Shown here: positions 43,438 to 51,598 of the stretch, piece after piece
How the letters are laid out: each line of letters starts with the position of its first letter
Position numbering within the stretch: the first letter of the stretch is position 1
Assembly: GCF_000069225.1 (NCBI RefSeq)
Contig: NC_010407.1
Span: 1,612,001-1,676,000 of the forward strand
Reading direction: 5' to 3'
Length of the DNA stretch: 64,000 nucleotides
Source: Clavibacter sepedonicus
GTDB lineage: Bacteria; Actinomycetota; Actinomycetes; Actinomycetales; Microbacteriaceae
Program-made: the position numbers and the translations under genes
The notes under the pieces: generated by a model
What the model was told of the DNA's origin: nothing
What the model saw: the letters and a program-made list of their open reading frames with translations, nothing else
Databases searched by the model: none

Positions 43438-44713
43438 CGCGGCGGCGGCTGACGGGGCGCAGGCGGCCGGCAGCCCGCGCGCGTTCGACCTCTACGTCGT
43501 CTCGCGCTGCGTCTCCTGGGCGGGCAACGCGCTCACGGCGGTCGCGCTCCCCGTGCTCGTCTACTCGACCACGGGCGACCCCGCGCTGCTCGGGCTCGTC
43601 GCGATGATGGAGGCGCTCCCGTACCTCGTGCTCGCCCTGCCGGTGGGCGCGCTCGTGGACGGCTGGGACGCCCGGCGGACGATGCTCGTCACCACGTGGC
43701 TGAGCGCCGCGGCGACCGCGTCCGTCCCGCTCGCGGCGCTGGCCGGCACACCGCATCCGGCCCTCCTCGTGGGCGTCGCGGCGGCCGTCTCCTCGCTGTT
43801 CGTCTTCTTCGACGCCGCCAGCTTCTCCGCCGTGCCCGCCCTCGTCGGCCGCGACCGGGTGGGCGCCGCCACCACGCGCATGACGACCGCCTACACGGTC
43901 ATCGGCATCGCCGGGCCCCTCGCGGGGGCCCCAGCGGTCGCAGGGCTGGGGGCGCCCGCCGTCCTGGCGCTCGACGCGGCGAGCTACGCGGCCGCGGCCG
44001 TGCTCATGACGCGCGTGACCTGGACCCCGCCCGCCCGCGCGGCAGCCACGACCCGGCGCCGCATCGGCCGCGAGATCCTGGAGGGGCTGCAGCACATCCG
44101 CCGGGCACCGCTCGTCCGCGACCTCACGCTCGTGGGCGCCGGCAGCAGCCTGACCGGGGGAGCGGTGACGGGCACGCTCGTCGTGATGATCGCCCGCGGG
44201 CTCGACGAGCGGGCCGACGGACCGGCGCTCGGGATCCTCGCCGCCGCCGCCGCCTGCGGCACCCTCGTGGCCTCGCGCGCGCTCGATCCGATCCAGCGGC
44301 GGCTCGGCGTCGGCGCCATCGCGATCGGGGCCCTCGCCCTGCAGGTCGCCCTGACGGCGGCATGGTCCGCGGTCGCGTCCCTGGTCGTCGCGGTGCTCGT
44401 GCTCGCGGCCTGGCAGGCGGCGACGTCGACCGTGGCGCTCTCCGGGATCGTCGTCCGCCAGACCGTCACGCCCGCGCACCTCCAGGGCCGCGTCAACACG
44501 ACGGCGCGCATGATCGCGTGGGGCGGGCAGCCGATCGGCGCGGGCCTCGGCGGCGTGCTCGCCGCCTCCGTGGGGATCCGCGCGGCGGTCCTCCTCACCG
44601 GCCTCGGCGCCGTCGCGAGCCTCGCGGGTGCCGCGGCGTCCAGCCTCCGTCGAGCCCCTCGCCTGGCCGACCTGCCGGTGCCCGACGCCCGGGACGCGCC
44701 CGTCGCGCGCTAG
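43430..44713 (+). CDS. MFS transporter, probable exporter of the RiPP
   Basis: 427-aa major facilitator of the enterobactin-exporter (EntS-like) group, with about twelve helices. The loop motif DGWDARRTMLVTTWLSAAAT follows helix 2-3; ALVGRDRVGAATTRMTTAYT and TVTPAHLQGRVNTTARMIAW are the conserved cytosolic segments. ATG 43430 overlaps the binding-protein gene by eight bases, so it is the last gene of the operon. The stop TAG is shared with the CTAG target of IS copy 2, so the protein is intact and the natural terminator is displaced by 1,070 bp. Confidence 0.88.
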   Translation: MADAAAADGAQAAGSPRAFDLYVVSRCVSWAGNALTAVALPVLVYSTTGDPALLGLVAMMEALPYLVLALPVGALVDGWDARRTMLVTTWLSAAATASVPLAALAGTPHPALLVGVAAAVSSLFVFFDAASFSAVPALVGRDRVGAATTRMTTAYTVIGIAGPLAGAPAVAGLGAPAVLALDAASYAAAAVLMTRVTWTPPARAAATTRRRIGREILEGLQHIRRAPLVRDLTLVGAGSSLTGGAVTGTLVVMIARGLDERADGPALGILAAAAACGTLVASRALDPIQRRLGVGAIAIGALALQVALTAAWSAVASLVVAVLVLAAWQAATSTVALSGIVVRQTVTPAHLQGRVNTTARMIAWGGQPIGAGLGGVLAASVGIRAAVLLTGLGAVASLAGAAASSLRRAPRLADLPVPDARDAPVAR

Positions 44714-45783
44714 GTGTACTCGGCCGTGACGTTGGTGACACTTCGGGGCGTGTGAAGAGGCCTCCTGGCTTGATGGAGCTGTTCAGTTCAACCATCGCCA
44801 GGAGGCCTCGATGTCCCACGGTAATGCTCGTCTGACGGTTCACGGGAGGGTTCTCCTCGTGCGGCGGGTGGTGGAGGATCGTCGGCCGGTCGCGCACGTC
44901 GCGCGGGAGCTGGGGGTGTCGCGGCAGTGCGCGCATCGATGGGTGAACCGGTTCCGTGCCGAGGGGCTGCGAGGGCTGACGGATCGGTCATCGCGGCCCC
45001 GGTCAGTACCGAGGCGAACGAGCCCGGAGCGGGAACGGGCCGTGCTGGAAGCGCGGGCCCAGTTGCGGGCGGGTCCTGCGCGGCTGGCGCCGGTGACAGG
45101 TGTTCCATCCCGTACGATCTCCCGCATCCTGCGCCGGCACGGGGCGCCGCCGTTGGCATGGTTGGACCCCGTCACCGGGGCCGTGATCCGGGCATCCCGG
45201 TCAACGGCGCACCGGTATGAGCACGAGCATCCGGGTGATCTGATCCACGTGGACGTGAAGAAGCTCGGGAGGATCCCGGACGGAGGCGGCTGGCGGGTCC
45301 ACGGGCGCAGCGAGCAGGTCCGCGGCCGCGGGATCGGGTTCGATTACGTCCATGCCGCGGTCGATGACCACACCCGTCTCGCCTACGCGGAGATCCATCC
45401 CGATGAGAAAGGCGCGACCGCGGCCGGGTTCCTGACCCGCGCAGCGGCGTACTTCGCCGGGCGCGGGATCACCCGGATCGAGCGGGTCATCACGGACAAC
45501 GCGTTCGCCTACCGGCACTCGACCGCGTTCAAGAACGCCGTCCAGGACCTGGGCGCGCGGCAGAAGTTCATCCGCCCGCACTGCCCCTGGCAGAACGGCA
45601 AGGTCGAGCGCTTCAACCGGACCCTCGCGACCGAGTGGGCCTACCGGCAACCCTTCACCAGCAACCAACACCGCGCCGACGCGCTTGACCCCTTCATCGA
45701 GCACTACAACACTGAACGAATCCACTCAAGCCACGGGCTCACGCCCGCGGCCCGAGTGTCACCAACGTCATGACCCAGTACAG
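44714..45783 (+). mobile_element. IS481-family insertion sequence, copy 2 (1,070 bp)
   Basis: Same element and orientation as the copy at 17331. Left end GTGTACTCGGCCGTGACG differs from copy 1 by two bases; the right end is the same. CTAG is duplicated at 44710-44713 and 45784-45787. It sits between the MFS stop and the tRNA-Asn promoter, 58 bases before the tRNA. Direct orientation with copy 1 would allow recombination across 26.3 kb, but that interval holds dnaG. Confidence 0.93.
44811..45773 (+). CDS. IS481-family transposase, copy 2
   Basis: 320 aa, identical to the transposase at 17428-18390. N-terminal helix-turn-helix region, then the rve catalytic core with the DDE triad in HVDVKKLG, ITDNAFAY and NGKVERFN. 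The Shine-Dalgarno is again buried in the 12-bp hairpin upstream (44757-44809). Intact, hence both copies can supply transposase. Confidence 0.95.
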   Translation: MSHGNARLTVHGRVLLVRRVVEDRRPVAHVARELGVSRQCAHRWVNRFRAEGLRGLTDRSSRPRSVPRRTSPERERAVLEARAQLRAGPARLAPVTGVPSRTISRILRRHGAPPLAWLDPVTGAVIRASRSTAHRYEHEHPGDLIHVDVKKLGRIPDGGGWRVHGRSEQVRGRGIGFDYVHAAVDDHTRLAYAEIHPDEKGATAAGFLTRAAAYFAGRGITRIERVITDNAFAYRHSTAFKNAVQDLGARQKFIRPHCPWQNGKVERFNRTLATEWAYRQPFTSNQHRADALDPFIEHYNTERIHSSHGLTPAARVSPTS

Positions 45784-45814
45784 CTAGGTGAGCGGAGGCG
45801 CCCGGATTCTTTGC

Positions 45815-45820
45815 TACGCT
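45815..45820 (+). promoter_or_regulatory. -10 element TACGCT of tRNA-Asn
   Basis: TANNNT 21 bases before the mature tRNA. No good -35 is seen; the IS ends at 45783, only about 10 bases upstream of where a -35 would lie. Confidence 0.4.
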
Positions 45821-45840
45821 TTCCAGGTTGCTCCACGTGA

Positions 45841-45913
45841 TCCTCGATAGCTCAATTGGCAGAGCAGCCGGCTGTTAACCGGCAGGTTGTTGGTTCGAGT
45901 CCAACTCGGGGAG
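45841..45913 (+). tRNA. tRNA-Asn (GTT anticodon)
   Basis: Acceptor TCCTCGA with TCGGGGA, anticodon stem GCCGG/CCGGC around CTGTTAA, T arm GTTGG-TTCGAGT-CCAAC, discriminator G. CCA is not encoded. A U-tailed terminator follows at once. Confidence 0.95.
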
Positions 45914-45915
45914 CG

Positions 45916-45947
45916 AAGGCCTCGCGGCTCCACCCGCGGGGCCTTTT
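45916..45947 (+). terminator. intrinsic terminator of tRNA-Asn
   Basis: AAGGCCTCGCGG (45916-45927) pairs over 12 bp (one G-T) with CCGCGGGGCCTT (45934-45945), followed by a TTTT run. Confidence 0.88.
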
Positions 45948-46018
45948 ACTTTGCCCGGCGCGCGGTGCGCGCGTCCCAGCCGGCGCAGTCTCCCGTGCGC
46001 GGCCCGGTGCCCCCGCCC

Positions 46019-46585
46019 TCAGTCCTCGAGGTGGTCGCGCCCCGGCAGCCAGGAGTTCCCGGGCACGCCCCAGCCGCTCTTGCGGATCACCTTCGCCACC
46101 GGCTTCCGGTGCTCGTGCGCGAGCCGGTCGGTGTAGAGCAGCCCGTCGAGGTGGTCGTACTCGTGCTGCAGGATCCGCGCGAACCAGCCGGCGGCCTCGA
46201 TCTCGTACGGGCGGCCGTCGAGGTCGACCGCGCGGAGGATCGCCCGGTCGGCGCGCACCAGCGGGAAGCGCTCGCCCGGGAAGGACAGGCAGCCCTCCTC
46301 CTCGGTGTCCTCGTCGGCCTCGCGCACGGCGACGGGCGTGATGAAGAGGTCGGGGTTCACGGCGACGCCCCGCAGCGGCTCGCCGTCGTCGGTCTCGTAG
46401 GAGTACACGAACACGCGGAGCGGCACACCCACCTGCGGAGCCGCGAGGCCCACCCCGGGCGCCTCGTCCATGGTCTCGTACATGTCGGCCACGAGGCTGC
46501 GCAGGTCGTCGTCGAACGCCTGCACATCGCGGGCCGGGGCGTGCAGGACGGGGTCTCCGGTGATCCGGATGGGGAGGACGGCCAT
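46019..46585 (-). CDS. def: peptide deformylase
   Basis: 188-aa metalloenzyme removing the N-formyl group from nascent proteins. All three family motifs are present: GVGLAAPQVG, EEEGCLSFPGE (metal Cys) and ILQHEYDHLDGLLY (HExxH, metal His pair and Glu). The C-terminal RKSGWGVPGNSWLPGRD tail is actinobacterial. Start ATG 46585 is preceded on the minus strand by TATCAT at seven bases. Its promoter is back to back with that of the DMT permease. Confidence 0.96.
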   Translation of the reverse strand: MAVLPIRITGDPVLHAPARDVQAFDDDLRSLVADMYETMDEAPGVGLAAPQVGVPLRVFVYSYETDDGEPLRGVAVNPDLFITPVAVREADEDTEEEGCLSFPGERFPLVRADRAILRAVDLDGRPYEIEAAGWFARILQHEYDHLDGLLYTDRLAHEHRKPVAKVIRKSGWGVPGNSWLPGRDHLED

Positions 46586-46592
46586 GCTGCCG

Positions 46593-46598
46593 ATGATA
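46593..46598 (-). promoter_or_regulatory. -10 element TATCAT, leaderless start for def
   Basis: Reads TATCAT on the minus strand, seven bases before the def ATG. Confidence 0.5.
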
Positions 46599-46612
46599 GG
46601 CGGGCCGCCGGG

Positions 46613-46618
46613 TAGGGT
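46613..46618 (+). promoter_or_regulatory. -10 element TAGGGT, leaderless start for the DMT permease
   Basis: TANNNT six bases before GTG 46625. Only 14 bases separate it from the divergent def -10, so polymerases cannot occupy both promoters at once. Confidence 0.5.
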
Positions 46619-46624
46619 CGGGGC

Positions 46625-47536
46625 GTGCCCTTCGACGCCAGCCCCGTTCTCCAGGCCGCTTCGTTGACCCCGTACCAGGCGCTCGGCATCCCCATCGCGC
46701 TCGTGGGCGCCGTGTTCCTGTCCCTGGGCGCGCAGCTGCAGTCGCAGGGCGTCGCGAAGATGGAGGCGCGCGGGAAGAAGAGCACGTCGGGCCTCAGCCT
46801 CCGCCAGCTCGGCGCGCTGCTCGGCCGCCCGTCGTGGGTCGCCGGCACCGTGATGCTCGGCCTCGCCATCGTGTTCCAGCTCGCGAGCCTGCGCCTCGCG
46901 CCGCTCATCGTCGTCCAGCCGCTCGGCGCGGTGGCGCTCGTGGTGACGGCGATCCTCAACTCCCGCGCCACGGGCAAGCGGCTCGACCTCAAGGCCAAGC
47001 GGGCGGTCGCCCTCTGCATCGGCGGCGTGGGCCTCTTCGTGGTCTTCGCGGCCGTCTTCGCCAAGGAGACGCCCATCCGCACGCCCGAGCTCATCACCAT
47101 CCTGGTGATCCTCGCGATCGTGCTCGCGCTGCTGGGCGGCCTCTTCCTCTACTTCCGCCGGCACGTGCGCGCGATCTTCTACATCATCAGCGCGGGCGTG
47201 CTCTACGGCTTCGTGGCGACGCTCGCCAAGGTCGTCATCAACCGCCTGACGACGGGCGACTTCGATGTGCTGACCGCGGTCTGCATCGTGGCCCTCGTCG
47301 CCGCGACGCTGCTCGGCGCGTACTTCGTGCAGACGGCCTACTCGTCCGGCCCGCCCGACCTCGTCATCGCGGGCCTCACGGTGGTCGACCCGCTCGTGGC
47401 CGTCTGCATCGGCGTGACCGTCCTCGGCGAGGCCGCGGACGCGCCGCTGTACGCCGGCGTGGCCTTCCTCGTCGCGGGCGCGGTCGCCGTCACCGGGGTG
47501 TTCCAGCTCGCAAAGCACCACCCGCACGCCTCCTGA
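46625..47536 (+). CDS. DMT-superfamily permease (EamA/DUF-type)
   Basis: 303-aa membrane protein with about nine to ten helices, beginning ALGIPIALVGAVFLSLGAQL. Conserved stretches: RLAPLIVVQPLGAVALVVTA near residue 95, AIFYIISAGVLYGFVATLAK near 180 and SSGPPDLVIAGLTVVDPLVA near 240. The layout matches the drug/metabolite (EamA-like) or magnesium-transporter-like NIPA families, which share the VQPLGA element. The substrate is not known. GTG 46625 is the first codon after a leaderless-type -10. It is not in an operon with the following GT4 gene, which has its own leader. Confidence 0.8.
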   Translation: MPFDASPVLQAASLTPYQALGIPIALVGAVFLSLGAQLQSQGVAKMEARGKKSTSGLSLRQLGALLGRPSWVAGTVMLGLAIVFQLASLRLAPLIVVQPLGAVALVVTAILNSRATGKRLDLKAKRAVALCIGGVGLFVVFAAVFAKETPIRTPELITILVILAIVLALLGGLFLYFRRHVRAIFYIISAGVLYGFVATLAKVVINRLTTGDFDVLTAVCIVALVAATLLGAYFVQTAYSSGPPDLVIAGLTVVDPLVAVCIGVTVLGEAADAPLYAGVAFLVAGAVAVTGVFQLAKHHPHAS

Positions 47537-47704
47537 CCCGGCCGACGACCGAGCAGCCGGCCGCCCGGCGGCGGCTGCCGTGACCCCGGTGCGCCGTCGG
47601 CCCGCCGCCGGGCCCGTGCGATACGTTGCTCTGCGACACCCGGCCCGCGCCGCACGGATCCACGTGACGCGCGCCGGACGCCGACACCACTGGAGAGACA
47701 CTTC

Positions 47705-48964
47705 TTGCCGAACACCTCAGGGCAGACCCCGCGCGAGCCGATGACCTCCGGTCGCCCCCTGCGCATCCTCATCGGCGCGGACACCTTCCCGCCGGACGTA
47801 AATGGGGCCGCGCGCTTCGCCGAGCGGCTCGCGGGCGGCCTCGTCCGACGCGGCCACGAGGTGCACATCGTGGCCCCGGCGGCCAGCCGCAAGCACGGCA
47901 CGTGGACCGAGATCCACGACGGCCAGGAGATGACGGCGCACCGCCTCCGCAGCTACCGCTGGTACCCGCACGACTGGCTGCGCTTCGCCCAGCCCTGGTC
48001 GGTCAACCGCGACTCCGCCCGCATCCTCGACGCGGTCCAGCCCGACGTGGTGCACTTCCAGTCGCACATCCTCACGGGCCGCGGCCTCAGCATCGAGGCC
48101 GAGAAGCGCGGCATCCGCATCATCGGCACCAACCACTTCATGCCGGAGAACATGCTCCAGCACACGCTGCTGCCGGTCGCGTGGCAGGACAAGGCCATCT
48201 CCATGGCGTGGAAGGCCGCGCGTCGGACGTTCGGCCGGGCCGAGGCCGTGACTACGCCCACGCGTCGCGCCGCGCAGTTCCTGGAGAAGTACACGGGCCT
48301 CCAGGGCGTCATCGCCATCTCCTGCGGCATCGACGCCGGCAACTACACGCCCGACTTCTCGCCGCGCACCCGGAACCGCATCGTGTTCGTCGGCCGGGTG
48401 ACGGGGGAGAAGCACATCGACGTGCTGCTGCGCGCCTTCGCGATCCTGCCTGCATCGCTCGATGCCGAGCTCGAGATCGTCGGCGGCGGAGACCAGAAGA
48501 CGGCGCTCGAGAAGCTCGCCGTCGATCTCCGCATCGCCGACCGCACGACCTTCGCGGGATACGTCACGGACGAGGAGCTGCGCCGCGCCTACACGCGCGC
48601 GACCGTGCTCGCGATGCCGAGCATCGCCGAGCTGCAGTCCATAGTGACGATGGAGGCGATGGCCTCCGCGCTGCCCGTCGTCGCCGCCGACGCCATGGCC
48701 CTCCCGCACCTCGTGCACGACGGCGAGAACGGCTACCTCTTCCGCCCCGGCGACGTCGACGACCTCGCGACGAAGCTGCAGCGGGTGCTCGAGCTGCCCG
48801 AGGAGGAGCTCCAGCGCATGAAGCGCGAGAGCCTCGCGGTGGTCGCCACGCACGACATCGAGCGCACGATCTCGACGTTCGAGAGCCTGTATCGTGGCGA
48901 GTCCGTAGACGCGCCGGTCACGGACGAGGCACGCGGACACGCGGACGGCTCCGGCTCCGTCTAG
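47705..48964 (+). CDS. GT4-family glycosyltransferase
   Basis: 419-aa GT-B glycosyltransferase. N-terminal acceptor domain: LRILIGADTFPPDVNGAARF, VRRGHEVHIVAPAASRKHGT, QPDVVHFQSHILTGRGLSIE. C-terminal donor domain: RIVFVGRVTGEKHIDVLLRA near residue 220, LEIVGGGDQKTALEKLA, and the E-x7-E region MPSIAELQSIVTMEAMASAL near 305. Resembles actinobacterial mannosyl- or glucosyltransferases of cell-envelope lipids. TTG 47705 is used because GGAGAG lies seven bases upstream; ATG 47741 is an alternative. A -10 TACGTT at 47622-47627 would give a leader of about 70 nt. Confidence 0.87.
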   Translation: MPNTSGQTPREPMTSGRPLRILIGADTFPPDVNGAARFAERLAGGLVRRGHEVHIVAPAASRKHGTWTEIHDGQEMTAHRLRSYRWYPHDWLRFAQPWSVNRDSARILDAVQPDVVHFQSHILTGRGLSIEAEKRGIRIIGTNHFMPENMLQHTLLPVAWQDKAISMAWKAARRTFGRAEAVTTPTRRAAQFLEKYTGLQGVIAISCGIDAGNYTPDFSPRTRNRIVFVGRVTGEKHIDVLLRAFAILPASLDAELEIVGGGDQKTALEKLAVDLRIADRTTFAGYVTDEELRRAYTRATVLAMPSIAELQSIVTMEAMASALPVVAADAMALPHLVHDGENGYLFRPGDVDDLATKLQRVLELPEEELQRMKRESLAVVATHDIERTISTFESLYRGESVDAPVTDEARGHADGSGSV

Positions 48965-48976
48965 TCCGCTCGCCGC

Positions 48977-49050
48977 GGGGCGGTAGCTCAGCTGGTCAGA
49001 GCAGCGGACTCATAATCCGTCGGTCATGGGTTCAAGTCCCATCCGCCCTA
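48977..49050 (+). tRNA. tRNA with CAT anticodon (elongator Met, or Ile2)
   Basis: Acceptor GGGGCGG with CCGCCCT, anticodon stem GCGGA/TCCGT around CTCATAA, T arm ATGGG-TTCAAGT-CCCAT. CCA is not encoded. Met and lysidine-modified Ile2 cannot be separated by eye. A tight hairpin follows at 49069. Confidence 0.88.
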
Positions 49051-49068
49051 CTCCCGCATGGTCCCGCG

Positions 49069-49089
49069 TCCCGCGACGGCGTCGCGGGA
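49069..49089 (+). terminator. hairpin after the CAT tRNA
   Basis: TCCCGCGAC (49069-49077) pairs with GTCGCGGGA (49081-49089), loop GGC. No long U-run. Confidence 0.5.
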
Positions 49090-49300
49090 CCACGGCACCG
49101 AGCGCACCCCTCGGACTGGGGTCCGCCGTCGCCATAGCACGACGCCGTGCGGACCGCCACGGCGATGTCCCCTCGATTACCATGGGTATCGAAATCACCC
49201 CGGTCGCGGGGGCCCCGAGGGCGACCGACGACCGCCACCGGCCACCCGCCGACGAGGCGCCAGTGCGCGCGTCGGGCCCGCCGCCACCCGCGAGGACCTG

Positions 49301-51493
49301 ATGACGAGCACGCGACCCACACGCACGAGCCGATCCACGACCGTCGCGCCGGAGGGATCCAGCACGAAGTCGTTCCGCGGCGACATCCAGGGCCTCCGCG
49401 CCCTCGCCGTCATCTCGGTCATCCTCGACCACCTGCTCGCCTGGCCGTCCGGCGGCTTCCTCGGCGTCGACGTTTTCTTCGTGATCTCGGGCTTCATCAT
49501 CACGTCGCTCCTGCTGCGCCAGCACGACAAGCTCGGCCGCATCTCGTTCGCCGACTTCTACCGCAAGCGCGTCAAGCGCATCCTGCCGGCCTCGACGGCC
49601 GTCCTCCTCGTCACGGTGCTCGCGAGCTGGATGGTCTTCCTCTCCGGCCGCGCCTCGGCGATCGCGTGGGACAGCGTCGCCGCGTTCTTCTTCGTCGCCA
49701 ACTGGCGCTTCGCCGCGACGGACACCGACTACTGGGCCGCGGACAGCGCCGTCTCGCCCGTCCAGCACTACTGGTCGCTCGGCGTGGAGGAGCAGTTCTA
49801 CGTCGTCTGGCCGATCCTCCTCACGCTCGGCCTCGCGCTTTCGCTGCGCTTCCGGGGGCCGGGCCGATACCGCGGGATCCTCACCGCCATCCTCCTGATC
49901 GTCACCATCGGATCGTTCGCCTGGGCCATGGCCGACACCGCGGGCAACGCCGCCATCGCCTACTTCTCCACGCTCTCCCGCGCCTGGGAGCTAGGGATCG
50001 GGGCGCTCCTCGCCGTCGCCACGCCGCTGCTGCGCCGCATCCCGGACGCCGCGCGGCCGGTCATCGCGTGGGCCGGCCTCGCCGTCATCGCCTACGGGCT
50101 CTTCGCGCTGAGCAGCGCGTCGCCCATCCCCGCGCCCGGATCCGCGATCCCCGTCGTCGGCGCCGCGCTCGTGATCGCGGGCGGCACGGGCGGCGCGCAG
50201 CGCTTCCTCTGGCCGCTGACGAACCCGGTGTCGCGCTACCTCGGCGACATCTCGTACTCGCTCTACCTCTGGCACTTCCCCGTCATCGTGATCCTCGCGG
50301 CCGTCGCCGACACCGCGGACCTCGGCTACCCGGTGATCGTGCTCGTGCTCACCCTGGGCCTCTCGGTGCTCTCGTACCACGGCCTCGAGGACCCGATCCG
50401 CCGCTCGCACTGGCTGGAGCCGGGTGCCGCCGCACGCCGGAAGAAGCGGCGCGCGCGCCGCCGCCCGGGGTTGGGCGCGTCGACGGGCACGAAGGTCGCG
50501 GCCCTCGGCACGGCCGCGCTGCTGACGGTCACCTTCATCAGCCTCGCCGTCGTCCGGCAGCAGGAGATCCAGGAGGCGTCGCGCCTCGCGCCGGGTCCCG
50601 CCGCGTCCGGCGAGGAGGACCCGACAGACCCCGCCGTGCTCGCCGCCGGCGACCTCGGCGCGCTGCAGGGCCAGATCCGCGACGCCCTCGCCGCGACGAG
50701 CTGGCCCGCGCTCGACCCCGCGATCGACGGCCTCGAGAAGTCCGCCGTCCCCGTGGAGGACGGCCAGGGCTGCGGCCGCACCGACGTGGACAACCCCCGC
50801 TCCTGCTCCTTCGGCGACAGCCGGAAGCCCACGATCATGGTGCTCGGCGACTCGACGAGCATCACGCTGCTGCCCACCGTGCGCGCCATGTTCGAGGCGA
50901 CGCACCACATCCGCGGCCTCACCTTCGCGGGCTGCGCCGTCATGGACGTCGAGTGGGACTTCCCGGACGCCTCCACCAAGAGCGGATGCCTGGACTTCCG
51001 CACGCAGGCCATCGCCGCCATCCAGGAGGAGAAGCCCGAGATCCTGTTCGTGAGCAACAGCTACGGACAGATCCTCAAGCTCGCGTCGAAGGCGACCGGC
51101 GACGACGCCGTGGCGGAGTGGTCCGAGGGCGTGCAGAGCACGGTCGGCCAGGTGCGCGACAGCGTCGGCAAGGTCGTGCTCGTCTCCTCTCCGCCCACCG
51201 GCCAGCCGCTCGAGACCTGCGCCACGAAGGTCTCGACGCCCGCCGACTGCCAGGCGTCGATCCCCGGCGCCTGGAAGGTGGGGGACCGCGCGCAGCAGGA
51301 CGCGGCCACCGCGCTCGGCATCGCCTACCTCGACACCTCGTCTCTGTTCTGTTGGGAGGAGACCTGCCCGTCGTTCGTCGGCAGCACGCCGACGAAGCGC
51401 GACAGCGTGCACACCACCCCGCAGTACGCGGCCGTCATCACGCCGGCGTTCCGGCAGATGCTCGACGAGGCGCTGGCGGGCGTCCCGGCCTGA
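49301..51493 (+). CDS. acyltransferase with C-terminal SGNH domain (OafA-like)
   Basis: 730-aa membrane O-acyltransferase. The acyltransferase-3 domain has about ten helices: FRGDIQGLRALAVISVILDH with the catalytic His region, GGFLGVDVFFVISGFIITSL, RKRVKRILPASTAVLLVTV and SVSP-type loop (AVSPVQHYWSLGVEEQFYVV). A periplasmic SGNH domain follows from about residue 500: IMVLGDSTSITLLPTVRAMF (Ser block), LFVSNSYGQIL, and a C-terminal DSVHTTPQYAAVITPAF with the Asp-His pair. Likely acetylates a cell-surface polysaccharide, possibly the EPS encoded nearby. ATG 49301 is preceded by GAGGACC. Confidence 0.9.
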   Translation: MTSTRPTRTSRSTTVAPEGSSTKSFRGDIQGLRALAVISVILDHLLAWPSGGFLGVDVFFVISGFIITSLLLRQHDKLGRISFADFYRKRVKRILPASTAVLLVTVLASWMVFLSGRASAIAWDSVAAFFFVANWRFAATDTDYWAADSAVSPVQHYWSLGVEEQFYVVWPILLTLGLALSLRFRGPGRYRGILTAILLIVTIGSFAWAMADTAGNAAIAYFSTLSRAWELGIGALLAVATPLLRRIPDAARPVIAWAGLAVIAYGLFALSSASPIPAPGSAIPVVGAALVIAGGTGGAQRFLWPLTNPVSRYLGDISYSLYLWHFPVIVILAAVADTADLGYPVIVLVLTLGLSVLSYHGLEDPIRRSHWLEPGAAARRKKRRARRRPGLGASTGTKVAALGTAALLTVTFISLAVVRQQEIQEASRLAPGPAASGEEDPTDPAVLAAGDLGALQGQIRDALAATSWPALDPAIDGLEKSAVPVEDGQGCGRTDVDNPRSCSFGDSRKPTIMVLGDSTSITLLPTVRAMFEATHHIRGLTFAGCAVMDVEWDFPDASTKSGCLDFRTQAIAAIQEEKPEILFVSNSYGQILKLASKATGDDAVAEWSEGVQSTVGQVRDSVGKVVLVSSPPTGQPLETCATKVSTPADCQASIPGAWKVGDRAQQDAATALGIAYLDTSSLFCWEETCPSFVGSTPTKRDSVHTTPQYAAVITPAFRQMLDEALAGVPA

Positions 51494-51548
51494 TCCGCGA
51501 CCGCCCGCGGGACGCATCCGCGGGACGCATCCGCGAGGCGGCGCACGA

Positions 51549-51582
51549 CGACGGCCGCCGCGCGGATGCGCGACGGCCGTCG
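51549..51582. terminator. hairpin between convergent genes
   Basis: CGACGGCCG (51549-51557) pairs with CGGCCGTCG (51574-51582). Lies between the acyltransferase stop and the fcl stop and can serve both strands. Confidence 0.6.
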
Positions 51583-51598
51583 GTCCGAGCGGGAGCGC

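Noticed and set aside
18401..44713. Classical composite transposon carrying the RiPP operon
   Set aside because: The interval includes dnaG, dusB, dgt and other chromosomal housekeeping genes, and each IS has its own target duplication, so the copies inserted separately.
34794..44713. Plantazolicin-like cluster (reported from Clavibacter)
   Set aside because: The precursor has no Cys and no Ser/Thr-rich core, and no dehydrogenase or methyltransferase is present.
34794..44713. Bottromycin or thioamide-type YcaO pathway
   Set aside because: No bottromycin-type core, radical SAM methyltransferases or TfuA partner; both YcaO proteins end in PxPxP, which favours azolines.
45784..45913. Integrative element attached at tRNA-Asn
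   Set aside because: No integrase or tRNA-end repeat nearby; the only insertion beside the tRNA is the IS481-family element, which uses CTAG.
49174..49191. Partial palindrome CGATTACC/GGTATCG upstream of the acyltransferase as an operator
   Set aside because: Only 14 of 18 positions are symmetric, it resembles no regulator site I know, and one such match is expected by chance.
51509..51538. Direct repeat GCGGGACGCATCC as an attachment site or CRISPR-like unit
   Set aside because: Only two adjacent short copies without spacer structure; probably slippage. No CRISPR array or cas gene seen anywhere in the window.
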